Below, one piece after another: positions 15,566 through 30,331 of a stretch of 64,000 nucleotides of DNA (position 1 is the first letter of the stretch; every line of letters starts with the position of its first letter). Made by a program: the position numbers and the translations under genes. The notes below the pieces were generated by a model. The model saw only the letters and a program-made list of their open reading frames with translations, made no database searches and was not told the DNA's origin. Source of the stretch: Candidatus Zixiibacteriota bacterium (lineage in GTDB: Bacteria > Zixibacteria > MSB-5A5 > GN15 > FEB-12); contig JAGNLV010000003.1 in assembly GCA_017999435.1 (NCBI GenBank), positions 489,867 through 553,866 on the forward strand, in the 5' to 3' direction.

Positions 15566-16762
15566 TCAGGCGGAGCGGGCGGGTCGGCGGGCGAGCAGTC
15601 CAGCCAGCGCCAGAGCGCCGAAGCCGGCCCCGGTGTAAAACGTCGCCGCGGCGCCGAAACGCGCCCACATGAGCCCGGCGACGACGCTGGCGGGCAGCAT
15701 GGCCAGTCCGCTGATGAGGTTGAAGAAGCCGAAGGCGGTGCCGCGCAGAGTAGCGGGAGCGGTATCGGCGACCATGCGGGCGAGCAGCCCCTGGGTCAGC
15801 CCCATGTGCAGCCCCCAGAGAGTCACCCCGACCAGGACCAGCCTCCATCCGGACCCGGCGGCGAGGACGAGATCGGCCGCGATCAGCACGACCAGGCCGG
15901 CGGCCAGCAGGGCGGTGTGGCTGAGCCGGTCGGAGAGCCTCCCGAACGGGTAGGCGGTCAACGCGTAAGCGGCGTTCATCACTACCATCACCAGCGGCAC
16001 GAGCGCGATCGCCATTCCCGCCTGCTGCGCCCGGAGCACGAGAAAAGCTTCGGAGAAGCGGGCAAGGGTGAAGACGGCCCCGATAGCCGCTACCCACCAA
16101 TAGGCGGGGCCGAGGAGGCGGAGATTGTCGCGGCGAATGGGGTTGGTGCGGCGCCCCGCGGGGGGGCGGCCGGGTTCGCGGAGACCGAGGGCGAGCAGGA
16201 CGACGGCCGCCGCGCCGGGGATTACGGCCAGGCCGAACACGGCGCGGAAGTTGTCGTGCCACAAAAGCATCAGCCCGACCGCCGCCAGCGGGCCGAGAAA
16301 GGCCCCGACGGTGTCGAGCGACTGGCGGAGACCGAAGGCCGCTCCGCGCAGGGCCGGGGGCGTGATGTCCGCCACCAGCGCATCGCGCGGCGCCCCCCGG
16401 ATCCCTTTGCCGACGCGGTCCGCCAGACGCGCCGCCAGCACCACGCCTGCGTGCGGCGCCAGGGCGAAAAGCGGCTTGGTCAGCGCCCCCAGTCCGTAGC
16501 CGAGGAGCGCGAGGGCTTTCCGTTTGCCCAGGTAGTCGCTCACTATGCCGGAGAAGACCCTGACGATGAGCGCGGTGGCCTCGGCCAGACCCTCGATCAG
16601 GCCGACAGCGATCACGCCCGCGCCCAGCACGGTGGTGAGAAACAGCGGCAGCAGCCCATGGATCATCTCCGAGGAGACGTCCATAAGCATGCTCACAAAG
16701 CCGAGGACCCATACCCCGGGGGGGATTCTCGGGACGGCCGGGCGGTCGGTTGGCGCAGTCAT
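15566..16762 (-). CDS. Major facilitator superfamily transporter
   Basis: 398 residues with about 11-12 hydrophobic segments, enough for an MFS carrier. Seen: the loop 2-3 region DYLGKRKALALLGYG, RGAAFGLRQSLDTVGAFLGPL at the domain boundary, FGRLSDRLSHTALL as the second-half loop, and RGTAFGFFNLISGLAML. This resembles putative drug or sugar-phosphate exporters. Substrate unknown. Starts at an ATG after a GC-rich leader; convergent with the flavoprotein gene at 14285-15538 and divergent from secA. Confidence 0.85.
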   Translation of the reverse strand: MTAPTDRPAVPRIPPGVWVLGFVSMLMDVSSEMIHGLLPLFLTTVLGAGVIAVGLIEGLAEATALIVRVFSGIVSDYLGKRKALALLGYGLGALTKPLFALAPHAGVVLAARLADRVGKGIRGAPRDALVADITPPALRGAAFGLRQSLDTVGAFLGPLAAVGLMLLWHDNFRAVFGLAVIPGAAAVVLLALGLREPGRPPAGRRTNPIRRDNLRLLGPAYWWVAAIGAVFTLARFSEAFLVLRAQQAGMAIALVPLVMVVMNAAYALTAYPFGRLSDRLSHTALLAAGLVVLIAADLVLAAGSGWRLVLVGVTLWGLHMGLTQGLLARMVADTAPATLRGTAFGFFNLISGLAMLPASVVAGLMWARFGAAATFYTGAGFGALALAGLLARRPARSA

Positions 16763-16930
16763 ACAGGGTTTTTCGGGGCGGCGCCGCCGGCGCGCGGCCG
16801 GGTCGGCGGTGCGCCGCCGCCCCGACAGGATAGCGGCCCGGCGGCGGGCCGGTCAACGACGAAGTGCGGGGGCCGGGGGGCGCTTTATCTTGCTCCCGCG
16901 TCCGCCGGGGCGTATGCTCCAGCAAGACGA

Positions 16931-16959
16931 TTGCCCCGGAAGGGCCCATGTATTATTGT
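16931..16959 (+). promoter_or_regulatory. Sigma-70-like promoter upstream of secA
   Basis: TTGCCC (16931-16936), a 17-base spacer and TATTGT (16954-16959), in the gap between the divergent MFS gene and secA. It would give a leader of about 30 bases. Confidence 0.45.
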
Positions 16960-16996
16960 ATAAGGTTAAGGTAAACCCGAAGCGGCGAATGCAGGT

Positions 16997-20038
<3,042 letters not shown>

Positions 20039-20119
20039 GGGCGAAAACCGCCCGCAGCCGCCCCCGGCGGGCGCGCACGCCCCGCGCGGCTGGCTCCCGC
20101 GCCGCGGGGACGAAGGCGC

Positions 20120-21649
20120 TCACCGTGTCCCGGCTTCTTTTCGCTCCGGCGCGGCGCCGGCCGCCCGCAGACGGCGCGTCACGGCGTGGCGCCGGCTGTA
20201 GGTGAAGTAGATCACAAAACCGACCGCCAGCCAGCCGAACAGCCGCAGCCAGTTCTCCACCGGGAGCGAAAACATCAGCAGCACACAACTCCCGATCCCG
20301 AGCAGCGGGACCAGCGGGAACAGAGGAGCGCGGAAGGGCCGCTCGGCGTGCGGATTCGTGTAGCGCATGATGAGGACCGCCGCACACACGATCACGAAGG
20401 CGAGGAGAGTTCCGATATTCACGAGCTCCGCGAGGATGCGCAGGGGGAGCGCGGCGGCCATCACCGACACGAAGATCCCGGTGAGAATGGTCGACTTCCA
20501 CGGCGTGCGGAATTTCGGATGCACGGCGCCGAAGAACGACGGCGGCACCATGCCGTCCCGCGCCATCGCTAGCATCACCCGGGGCTGGCTGAGCATCATC
20601 ACCAGCAGCACTGAAGTGATGCCGGCAACCGCGCCGAGCGAGATCAGGAACTGCGCCCAGGGCAGGCCGATCTGCCGAAAAGCATCCGACACGGGCGCCT
20701 CGATGTTGATCCGGTCGTAGGGGACCATGCCGGTGAGGACGGCGGCCACGGCGAGGTAGAGCACGGTGCAAATGATGAGCGAGGCGATGATTCCGATGGG
20801 AACGTCGCGGTTGGGCCGCTTGGCCTCCTCGGCGTGGGTGGAGACGGAGTCGAAGCCGATGTAGGCGAAGAAGATCATGGCGGCCCCCGAGAGCATGCCG
20901 AGCGGCGCGCCCCCGGCGTCGGCCTGGCCCGAGACGAGGTTACCGAAAAAACTGATGCCGGTGTATCCGTACGGCGCGAACGGTCGCCAGTGATCGGGAT
21001 TGATGAAGAAGGCGCCCACGGCGATGACGAACAGGACGATCGCCACCTTGACGGCCACCAGCGCGGCATTGAACCCGGCGCTCTCCCGGATCCCCTTCAC
21101 CAGCACGAACGTGATCAGACAGGCGACAACGACCGCCGGCAGGTCGATCACCGCGCCGGTCGAGACGAGGTGTCCCACGCCGGGATCGTAGTCGAAGGGA
21201 GCGGTGGACAGCGCGTAGGGCAATTTGAGGCCGAATATTCCCAGGAAATCCTGAAAGTACTTGGACCACCCGTGGGCCACCGTGGCCGAACTGACGGTGT
21301 ACTCGAGAACGAGGTCCCACCCGATGATCCAGGCCGGGAGTTCCCCCAGGGTGGCGTAGGCATAGGTGTAGGCGGAGCCGGCGATCGGCACCATCGAGGC
21401 GAACTCGGCGTAGCAGAGGGCGGCGAAGACGCAGGCGAGGCCGGCCACCATGAAGGAGAGCATGAGGGCGGGGCCGGCCTTGTCATGGGCGACCTGCCCG
21501 ACCAGGACGAAAATCCCGGTGCCGATGATCGCCCCGACCCCGAGGCTGGTCAGCCGCACCGGACCGAGGATGCGCCGGAGCCGGTTCTCCCCTTTCATCT
21601 CCTCCAGGCACAGGGCGAGCGGTTTCTTGGCGAACAAGGGATTGGCCAT
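20120..21649 (-). CDS. APC-family amino acid permease (cationic amino acid transporter type)
   Basis: 509 residues, about 12 or more membrane helices. The first helix carries the APC substrate motif GVGAIIGTGIFVLVG, followed by GPALMLSFMVAGLACVFAALCYAEFASMVP and FFAYIGFDSVSTHAEEAKRPNRDVPIGI, the hallmark of the CAT/YfnA branch. It exchanges or imports amino acids at the inner membrane. ATG preceded by GGAGG. Convergent with secA; about 150 bases separate it from the next gene on the same strand. Confidence 0.92.
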   Translation of the reverse strand: MANPLFAKKPLALCLEEMKGENRLRRILGPVRLTSLGVGAIIGTGIFVLVGQVAHDKAGPALMLSFMVAGLACVFAALCYAEFASMVPIAGSAYTYAYATLGELPAWIIGWDLVLEYTVSSATVAHGWSKYFQDFLGIFGLKLPYALSTAPFDYDPGVGHLVSTGAVIDLPAVVVACLITFVLVKGIRESAGFNAALVAVKVAIVLFVIAVGAFFINPDHWRPFAPYGYTGISFFGNLVSGQADAGGAPLGMLSGAAMIFFAYIGFDSVSTHAEEAKRPNRDVPIGIIASLIICTVLYLAVAAVLTGMVPYDRINIEAPVSDAFRQIGLPWAQFLISLGAVAGITSVLLVMMLSQPRVMLAMARDGMVPPSFFGAVHPKFRTPWKSTILTGIFVSVMAAALPLRILAELVNIGTLLAFVIVCAAVLIMRYTNPHAERPFRAPLFPLVPLLGIGSCVLLMFSLPVENWLRLFGWLAVGFVIYFTYSRRHAVTRRLRAAGAAPERKEAGTR

Positions 21650-21805
21650 GGGTCTGCCTCCGGATTGTCGTGTCGGTCAATTTCCGTTGTCCGTCCCCGG
21701 TACCCGCCGCGGGCCATGGCCGCCGGCCGGGCACGAACCCTGCATTTTTCGAAAGTGCGAATTTGAGGAAACCCTGTCAAGAAATTCCGCCCGCGCGCCG
21801 CCGGC

Positions 21806-22543
21806 CTAGTCCCCGAACCCGGCCGAGAGACTCCCCTGGATGATCCAGTAGGAGGCGTCCCAGGCGCCCGCGGTCGGCCGCGAGTCCTCGTCCGCGTACG
21901 AATCGTAGGTGATCGTGTGGTACTCGGCGCTCACGGTGAAGGCGTACCAGCGGTAGAGTTTCAGAAACTCGATCCCGAACAACTCCTTCTCCCCGCCGTC
22001 GAACTGCACGCCGAGGTCGCCGAAATACTCCGATGTTCCCCGGCCGTAGAGAAGGTAGATCCCCATGGACTTGTCCCGCAGCCAGGTGAAGGCGGGGTTA
22101 ATTTTGAGCAGCCACTCCCAGGAATCGACATTCGCCTCCACCTCGACGCGATCGGTCGAGGCCGTGCTCGCCGTGCCCAGGTCATAGTAGAACTTGTGGC
22201 CGAACCCTTTTTCCACGCGATACTCCGCCTGGGCGATGTTTCTGTAACCGCAGCGCACGAGGTAGGCGAAGTCGACCCCCGCGTTGGTCAGCTTGAAGGA
22301 CTCATGGAACTCGTCGCTCAACCGGCGTTCAATGTCGCCGGAGCTGAAGACAGCCAGCCCGCCGCCGACCCCGGCGTGGAGGAAGAACTGCTCGGGGTAG
22401 GCGGGTGCAGGGGGTTCCGCCTGCGCGCGCGGCGGGGTGGGCGGCGGCTGCGCCGCGGCCGCAGGGGCCAGCAGCAGCACCGCCGGCGCGGCCAGCACGG
22501 CCATGGCGGCCCCGAGACGACCCTTCCGGAAACACGGCATCAT
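21806..22543 (-). CDS. Exported outer-membrane-like protein, unrecognised family
   Basis: 245 residues beginning MMPCFRKGRLGAAMAVLAAP with a clear signal peptide (hydrophobic core to AAAAQ, about residue 32) and then a short Pro-rich stretch. The mature part alternates aromatic and polar residues (for example YRWYAFTVSAEYHTITYDSY and ASYWIIQGSLSAGFGD at the very end), as expected for a small beta-barrel ending with a glycine-aromatic strand. I do not recognise the family. The ATG pair at 22541-22543 follows GAAGGGAAG; a GTG two codons earlier is less likely. Divergent from the ppsR-like gene. Confidence 0.65.
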   Translation of the reverse strand: MMPCFRKGRLGAAMAVLAAPAVLLLAPAAAAQPPPTPPRAQAEPPAPAYPEQFFLHAGVGGGLAVFSSGDIERRLSDEFHESFKLTNAGVDFAYLVRCGYRNIAQAEYRVEKGFGHKFYYDLGTASTASTDRVEVEANVDSWEWLLKINPAFTWLRDKSMGIYLLYGRGTSEYFGDLGVQFDGGEKELFGIEFLKLYRWYAFTVSAEYHTITYDSYADEDSRPTAGAWDASYWIIQGSLSAGFGD

Positions 22544-22642
22544 AGGCACTTCCCTTCACAACTGAGGCCGGCCGCTCCATGCGGCCGCCCGGAATATAGC
22601 TCACGCCGACAGCCCCGTCCAGCAGATCATCGCCCGGCGCAA

Positions 22643-22672
22643 TTGACAACGGCCGGGGCGGGGCGCTATAAT
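22643..22672 (+). promoter_or_regulatory. Consensus sigma-70 promoter of the PPDK/PEP synthase regulator
   Basis: TTGACA (22643-22648), an 18-base GC-rich spacer, TATAAT (22667-22672): both boxes are perfect. The start of transcription near 22680 would leave a leader of about 40 bases before the ATG at 22718. Confidence 0.8.
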
Positions 22673-22717
22673 CGGGAGTCCGCGGCCGGGTCGCCGGCCC
22701 GGACGGGAGAGGTTATC

Positions 22718-23566
22718 ATGGACGGGGTCAAGAAGATCGTCATTGTTTCCGACGGCACGGGGCGTACGGCCAAGCGGCTCATGGACGCGGTTCTCTCGCA
22801 GTATGCCCAGGCCGAGGTGGGGTTCCGCCTCGAGGGCACGTTTCAGAATGTCCGCAACCGCAAGGCGGTCGACAAGGTGCTGGCAGAGATCTCCAACGAG
22901 TACCTGGTGATCTACTCGTTTATCTCCCCGGACATCCACAAGTACTTCCACCGCAGGCTGGCCGAGCGCGACATCCTCCACATCAACGTCCTCGACCCGA
23001 TGCTCAAGACGATGCGCAAGTTTCTCGGCGTCCACCCCGACTACCGCCCGGGCATCCTCCACCGCATCGACGACCGGTACTACAAGAAGGTCGATGCGAT
23101 CGGGTTCACGGTCGAGCACGACGACGGCCGGGGGGCGATGATCGGGGACGCCGACCTTGTCCTGGTCGGCCTGTCGCGCACGTGCAAGACGCCCATTTCG
23201 ATGTACCTGGCCTGCAACCACGGGCTGAAAGTGGCCAACATCCCGATCGTGCCGGGGGTGACGACCGAGCTGGCGCTCAAGCACCACCTCGGCCACCTTC
23301 CCCGCGAGCGGATTGTCGGGCTCCTGATGGACCCCGACATCCTCTCCCACGTGCGGGAGGAACGCCTGGAGCTGCTCGCCCGCACCGACAGCGCCGTGGC
23401 CGAACTGAGCGACTACGTGGATGTGCGGGTGATTCGCCGGGACTACCGCTGGTGCCGGGAGCTGTTCGAGCGGAACGGGTGGCGGACGGTCGACGTGACC
23501 CGCCGGGCGATCGAGGAGGTGGCGGTGGAGATTCTCGACGAACTGGGGATCCCGCGGGAGGAGTGA
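22718..23566 (+). CDS. ppsR: Pyruvate phosphate dikinase / PEP synthase regulatory protein
   Basis: 282-residue DUF299-family bifunctional kinase/pyrophosphorylase that uses ADP to inactivate, and phosphate to reactivate, PEP synthase or PPDK, controlling gluconeogenic flux. Seen: N-terminal VSDGTGRTA, the P-loop-like GLSRTCKTPISMYLA, and the C-terminal segment DYRWCRELFERNGWRTVDVTRRAIEEVA. The open frame extends far upstream but the ATG at 22718, just after a consensus promoter, gives the normal N-terminus. Its target enzyme gene is not in the window. Confidence 0.93.
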   Translation: MDGVKKIVIVSDGTGRTAKRLMDAVLSQYAQAEVGFRLEGTFQNVRNRKAVDKVLAEISNEYLVIYSFISPDIHKYFHRRLAERDILHINVLDPMLKTMRKFLGVHPDYRPGILHRIDDRYYKKVDAIGFTVEHDDGRGAMIGDADLVLVGLSRTCKTPISMYLACNHGLKVANIPIVPGVTTELALKHHLGHLPRERIVGLLMDPDILSHVREERLELLARTDSAVAELSDYVDVRVIRRDYRWCRELFERNGWRTVDVTRRAIEEVAVEILDELGIPREE

Positions 23567-23573
23567 CCGCGGG

Positions 23574-25120
23574 CTATTCCAGCTGCCCGAACACTTCCGA
23601 CAGGTACTGGTTCAAGTCACCGGCGATCATGGCGCGCGAGGTGCGGGCATCGGCGGCGAAATCCCCCGCCATGCCGTGCACGTACACGCCGCACACGGCG
23701 GCCGACAGCGGCCCCATGCCCTGGGCGAGAAACGAGCCGATCGCCCCCGTCAATACGTCGCCCGTCCCGCCGCAGGCCATGCCTTCGTTGCCGGTGGGGT
23801 TGAGGAAACACGAACCGTTGGGCGCGGCCACCAAAGTCGGGCTCCCCTTGAGCACGAGCACCGCTCTGAGTTCTTTCGCCCATTTCCGCACGAGCGCCAT
23901 CCGGTCGTGAATCCCGGCCGGGACCGTCTCCCCGGTGAGGCGGGCGAACTCGCCCGGATGCGGGGTCAGCACGAGCGCGGCGCCCCCCTCCCGCCCGGCG
24001 AGCAGAGCGGCGTGGCCGGCGAACGCGTTGATGCCGTCGGCATCGATCACCGCCGGTTTGGTCAGACCAGCCGTGAAGCGCCGCACGAGTTCGAAGGTTT
24101 CGCGGTGGCGGCCGATTCCCGGTCCCACGGCGACCGCGTCATGGTCCTCGGCCAGACGGCGCACTTCGCCGAGGCCACGCAGAGCGAGCGCCCCCCGCTT
24201 GGCCACGTCGGGCAGGGGGTGCGAGGTCGCCTCGGCGATGAGCGCGGCGATGATCGGGAGCACGCTCCGGGGGCAGCCGATCTTGACCAGCCCGCAGCCG
24301 CAGCGGTAGGCGGCCGTCCCGGCCAGGGCCGCCGCGCCGGTCATGCCGAGCGAGCCGGCCACGATCAGGAGCCGGCCGAATGTCCCCTTGTGCCCGTCGG
24401 GCGGGCGGTCGGGCAGCCATTGGCGCACCATGCCGAGAGTGATCAGGTCGGAGCGGAGGTCGAATTTCGCCAGCACTTCATCGGGCACCCCGATCGGCAC
24501 CACCGCCACCGCGCCGGCCAGTTCGCGCCCGGGCGACACGTAGAGCCCGTACTTGGGAAGGGCCAGCGGGAAAGTGTAGTGGGCCTGTACGACCGCCCCC
24601 TCCCCCTCGCCCGTGTCGGCGTTGAGGCCCGAGGGCATGTCGACAGCGATGACGGTCCGGTCCTCGTGGCGGTTGATGTACTCGATCAGCTCTCCCGCCA
24701 GACCGCGCGGCGCCCCGGAGAACCCGGTGCCGAAAACGGCGTCGACAATGAAGTCATCGGGCAGCGTCTCCGGGAGCGCCTCGACCGCCGTCACCTCGGT
24801 CATCGGGAATCCGAGCTCTTTGGCGCGTTCGAAGTTGAGGCGGCAGTCCTCCGACATCTGCTCGGGCGGGCCCAGGTAGTAGACGGCGACCTGGGCGCCC
24901 ATGCCGGCGAGGTGCCGGGCGACCACGAAACCGTCGCCGCCGTTGTTCCCCTTTCCGCAGACGACCGCGACTTTGGCGCCGCGGACTTTGGGGATGACGG
25001 CGACGGCGAGGCGTTCGGCGATCCCCCGCCCGGCGTTCTCCATGAGGACGGGACCGGGGATGCCGTGGACCTCGATCGTTTCCCGGTCGATCGCGCGCAT
25101 CTGTTCGGCGGTGACGAGTT

Positions 25121-25124
<4 letters not shown>
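23574..25124 (-). CDS. nnr: Bifunctional NAD(P)H-hydrate epimerase / ADP-dependent dehydratase
   Basis: 516-residue fusion that repairs damaged, hydrated NAD(P)H. Residues 1-215 are the YjeF-N epimerase (MRAIDRETIE, VVCGKGNNGGDGFVVARHL, DAVFGTGFSG); residues 230-510 are the ribokinase-like dehydratase (GRLLIVAGSLGMTGAAALAG, GPGIG, LTPHPGEFARL, GTGDVLTGAIGSFLAQG). The ATG overlaps the lon stop (ATGA), so the two are coupled. Frame extensions upstream of this ATG lie inside lon. Confidence 0.95.
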
Positions 25125-27535
<2,411 letters not shown>

Positions 27536-27644
27536 GGTCACAATACCTCATTCGGTGACGCCCCGCGGGGCGGGGCGGGCTGTTGTCGCACTTTCCCGCG
27601 CGGCCGGCCCGGCCGCGGCACGGGCGGGGCGCGTTTCGGCATCC

Positions 27645-28697
27645 CTACACGTTGAAGCGGAACAGGATCACGTCGCCGTCCTGCACCACATAGTCCTTGC
27701 CCTCGAGGCGCGTTTTGCCGGCCGCTTTGAGCGCCGCCGGCGTGCGGTACCGGGCGTAGTCCTCGAACCGCGTGACCTCGGCCCGAATGAAGCCGCGCTC
27801 GATGTCGCTGTGAATGACGCCGGCCGCCCGCTGGGCCGTCGTGCCGGCGCGGATCGTCCACGCCCGCACCTCCGGCTTGGCGGCCGTGAGAAACGAAATC
27901 AGACCGAGCAGGTCGTAGGACTTCCGGATCACCTGGTCGACCGCCGGCGTCGCGATCCCGAGGTCGGCCAGGAACGCGGCCCGCTCAATCTCAGGCAGCG
28001 CGGCCAGCTCGGCCTCGATCCGGCCGCACACGACCGCCACATCCCGCTTCCCCGGCGCCGCGAGGCCGGCATACCCCTCGCGCATCGCCCCGGCCCGGTC
28101 CAGCGCGTCTTCGGCGATGTTAACCGCGATCAGGAGCGGCTTGAGCGTCAGGAAGGAGTATCCCCGGAGCGCTTTAAGGTCCTCTTCCGCCATGTCCAGA
28201 TCGATGAGCGGCTGCTCCCCCTCGAGTTGGGCGCGGCACGTTTCGAGCAGCTCGAGGTCGTGCGTCGCCGACTTGTCCCCGGTCAGTTTCATCTTCCGTC
28301 CCTTCTTGTCGAGATTGCCTTCGACAATGGAGAGGTCGGAGAGGATCATCTCCTCGGTCAAATTCCGGAGATCGCGTTCCGGCGCGGCGTCGGGCGAGAA
28401 GGCATCGACCACCAGGATGAGCGCCTCCATGAGGCGGACCTCCTGGCTGATCTCGACGGCTCCGGCCTCTTTCCCCTTGCCGGTGAACCCGGGAGCGTCG
28501 AGAAATTCGATTTCCGCCGGCGTGATCTTCTTGGGATCCTCGATCTCCGCCAGCACGGCCAGCCGGGGGTCGGGCACTTTGATAATCGCCCGGTGGGCCG
28601 CCTGACTGAAATCGCCGACCGCCTCCTGCTGTCCGGAGGCGGCGTTGAAAATCGTCGTCTTCCCCGCCTGCGGTTTGCCGATGATGCCGAGTTTCAT
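27645..28697 (-). CDS. ychF: Obg-related ATPase YchF
   Basis: 350-residue P-loop ATPase of the Obg family, ribosome-associated and implicated in translation and oxidative-stress control. Seen: GIIGKPQAGKTTIFNA (G1), DAPGFTGKG (G3), and NIAE in place of the GTPase NKxD, the known reason this family prefers ATP. The C-terminal TGS domain ends with DYVVQDGDVILFRFNV. Shorter coiled-coil than E. coli YchF (363). Read in the lon direction with a 109-base gap. Confidence 0.93.
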   Translation of the reverse strand: MKLGIIGKPQAGKTTIFNAASGQQEAVGDFSQAAHRAIIKVPDPRLAVLAEIEDPKKITPAEIEFLDAPGFTGKGKEAGAVEISQEVRLMEALILVVDAFSPDAAPERDLRNLTEEMILSDLSIVEGNLDKKGRKMKLTGDKSATHDLELLETCRAQLEGEQPLIDLDMAEEDLKALRGYSFLTLKPLLIAVNIAEDALDRAGAMREGYAGLAAPGKRDVAVVCGRIEAELAALPEIERAAFLADLGIATPAVDQVIRKSYDLLGLISFLTAAKPEVRAWTIRAGTTAQRAAGVIHSDIERGFIRAEVTRFEDYARYRTPAALKAAGKTRLEGKDYVVQDGDVILFRFNV

Positions 28698-29017
28698 AGA
28701 GCGTAATTAAGGGTGGGGCGAAGGCGAAGGCAAGGCTGATTCCGGCCGGTCAGGAGGTTCGCCCGCTTCCGCTCGGATCTCATCGGATTTCCGCCGGGGC
28801 CGGACGGCACGGCAATCGTGTGAAAGTGCCGCTGTGTCCGCCGGCTGCGGCTCTGGATAACGGGGACCACATCGCCCACGTTGCGCGGGACAGGTCGGGC
28901 GAAGGGGGAAAGCGACCGCCTGGGACGATAGACCGCAGGCACGGGCTCTTCTGCTGCGATAGTTGCGGAGTGGGGGCAGCCCGGTTAAGTGGTGAAGGGG
29001 AACCGGCTGCGCCGGTC
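28698..29017. other. 320-base gap between ychF and nfo with no recognised gene
   Basis: No frame here has family-like sequence or a good ribosome site. A short GC hairpin (AACCGGC-TGC-GCCGGT, 29001-29016) directly follows the nfo stop on the minus strand and may end that transcript, although no T-run follows it. The rest is unassigned and presumably contains the ychF promoter. Confidence 0.4.
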
Positions 29018-29869
29018 CTACTTCTTCTTCACCAAACCGCGCAGCACTTTCAGATTCTCGATATCCTCCGTCAGATCATCGCCTTTGGGCGTCTCGATGA
29101 TCATGGGGATTTTCTTTAACCGCCTGTCATTAATGAAGTTACCGAATCCCTTCAGGCCGATATGCCCCCGCCCGATATGCTCGTGGCGGTCCCGCCTGGA
29201 CCCGAGCTCTTTCAGGCTGTCGTTGGCGTGGATCACTTTCAGGCGTTCCCAACCGATCACCTCGTCGAACTGCTTCATCGTTTTCCGGTAGTCCGCCGGT
29301 TCGACAATCGGGTAACCGGCCGCGAAGATGTGGCAGGTGTCGAGACACACGCCTATCTGAGCCTTGTTGTCGACGCGATCGATCATATATGCCAGTTGCT
29401 CGAAAGTGCAGCCGAGATTGCTCCCCTGCCCGGCTGTCGTCTCCAGGAGCAACGTTACCGTGTTGTCCGGCAGTTCGTCAAAGAGACGGTTGATGGAGAG
29501 GGCGACGCGCTGCATCCCGATCTCTTCCCCGCTCCCGACATGCGAGCCGGGGTGGAGCACGAGAGCCGGGATCCGCAGCGTGCGGCAGCGCTCCATTTCC
29601 TCTTTGAGCGAGGCGTATGATTTCTCGGCGAGGGCTTCATCGGGGGAAGCGATGTTGATCAGGTAGGAGGAGTGCGATACCGCCGCGGTGACGCCGGTTT
29701 CTTCGATACGGGCGAAGAACAGGTCGATCTCTTCGGTGGTGAGTTTTTTGGCTTTCCACTGGTTGTTCGATTTGTTGAACATCTGGATCGTATCGCACGT
29801 GGCCCGGTGGCCGCGCTCAATGGCGGTGAAGACGCCGCCGGCAATTGACTCGTGAGCTCCGAACTGCAT
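29018..29869 (-). CDS. nfo: Endonuclease IV (AP endonuclease)
   Basis: 283-residue TIM-barrel enzyme that cuts at abasic sites in base excision repair. Seen: GAHESIAGGVFTA (zinc His), MFNKSNNQWKAK, VSHSSYLINIASPD, LVLHPGSHVG, LLLETTAGQGSNLG (metal Glu), GVCLDTCHIFAAGYP, VIHANDSLKELGSRRDRHEHIGRGHIG and IIETPKG: the complete trinuclear metal-site set. The ATG follows GAGGG. Confidence 0.96.
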   Translation of the reverse strand: MQFGAHESIAGGVFTAIERGHRATCDTIQMFNKSNNQWKAKKLTTEEIDLFFARIEETGVTAAVSHSSYLINIASPDEALAEKSYASLKEEMERCRTLRIPALVLHPGSHVGSGEEIGMQRVALSINRLFDELPDNTVTLLLETTAGQGSNLGCTFEQLAYMIDRVDNKAQIGVCLDTCHIFAAGYPIVEPADYRKTMKQFDEVIGWERLKVIHANDSLKELGSRRDRHEHIGRGHIGLKGFGNFINDRRLKKIPMIIETPKGDDLTEDIENLKVLRGLVKKK

Positions 29870-30058
29870 GTGGCCCTCGCTGGTTGATGGTCAGGTCGGA
29901 AAAACGCCCGATGAACATACCGGTTTTTTTCGGCACGCGCAAGCCGCGGGCGAGCCTGATCTGACATAAGCGGCTATTAATCAATTTGTTACGCCGAAGT
30001 CACGAGAGCTCGAGAGTGAGAAAAGACACAAAATAGGTGAAAAATCTTTTTTTGAAGT

Positions 30059-30078
30059 GACAGAATATGACACAATGG
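30059..30078 (+). repeat. Second copy of the 20-bp upstream element
   Basis: 17 of 20 bases match 3061-3080 (the last 12 are identical). It ends one base before the first stem of the candidate RNA at 30080, so it may be that RNA's promoter or operator. No clear -35 hexamer precedes it. Confidence 0.35.
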
Positions 30079-30079
30079 C

Positions 30080-30185
30080 GGTGTACACTACTATCGGTCT
30101 TTTGACCGACCTGTCCCAACCAAGGTGGACCGAATCCCTTAGTAGGGCACACCGGGGCGGGGTCGCGTTGCGACCCTGCCCTTTA
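30080..30185 (+). ncRNA. Candidate structured small RNA with its own terminator
   Basis: In the nfo-GNAT gap, 30080-30093 pairs with 30140-30153 (12 of 14 pairs, two internal mismatches), enclosing a perfect 6-bp hairpin TCGGTC-TTTT-GACCGA (30094-30109) and a single-stranded or weakly paired part. Directly afterwards, 30155-30166 pairs with 30170-30181 (12 bp, one G-U) around GTT and is followed by TTTAT, as in an intrinsic terminator. Closed stem plus terminator suggests a small RNA of about 105 bases, or a riboswitch-like leader 145 bases before the GNAT gene. I do not match it to 6S, SRP, tmRNA, RNase P or a riboswitch class I know. Confidence 0.5.
30155..30185 (+). terminator. Intrinsic terminator of the candidate small RNA
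   Basis: 12-bp stem GGGCGGGGTCGC / GCGACCCTGCCC (one G-U pair), loop GTT, then TTTAT. The T-run is short, so efficiency is uncertain. Confidence 0.6.
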
Positions 30186-30331
30186 TCTATCGCCGCATCT
30201 CGTCCCCCGAAAGGCTCTTAAGGTGCCGGCCTATCCTTTCACGGGGCGGTGCGAATCCCAATTGCCGCTCTCCCCCACTCCCCGCATATTAACTCCCGAT
30301 AACCAGTGCTGACAGGGAGCTACCGAAGATT

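Noticed and set aside
30080..30185. 6S RNA, SRP RNA, tmRNA or RNase P RNA
   Set aside because: None of the conserved cores (SRP GGAAG loop, RNase P GAGGAAAGTC, tmRNA tRNA-like ends, long 6S hairpin with central bubble) is present.
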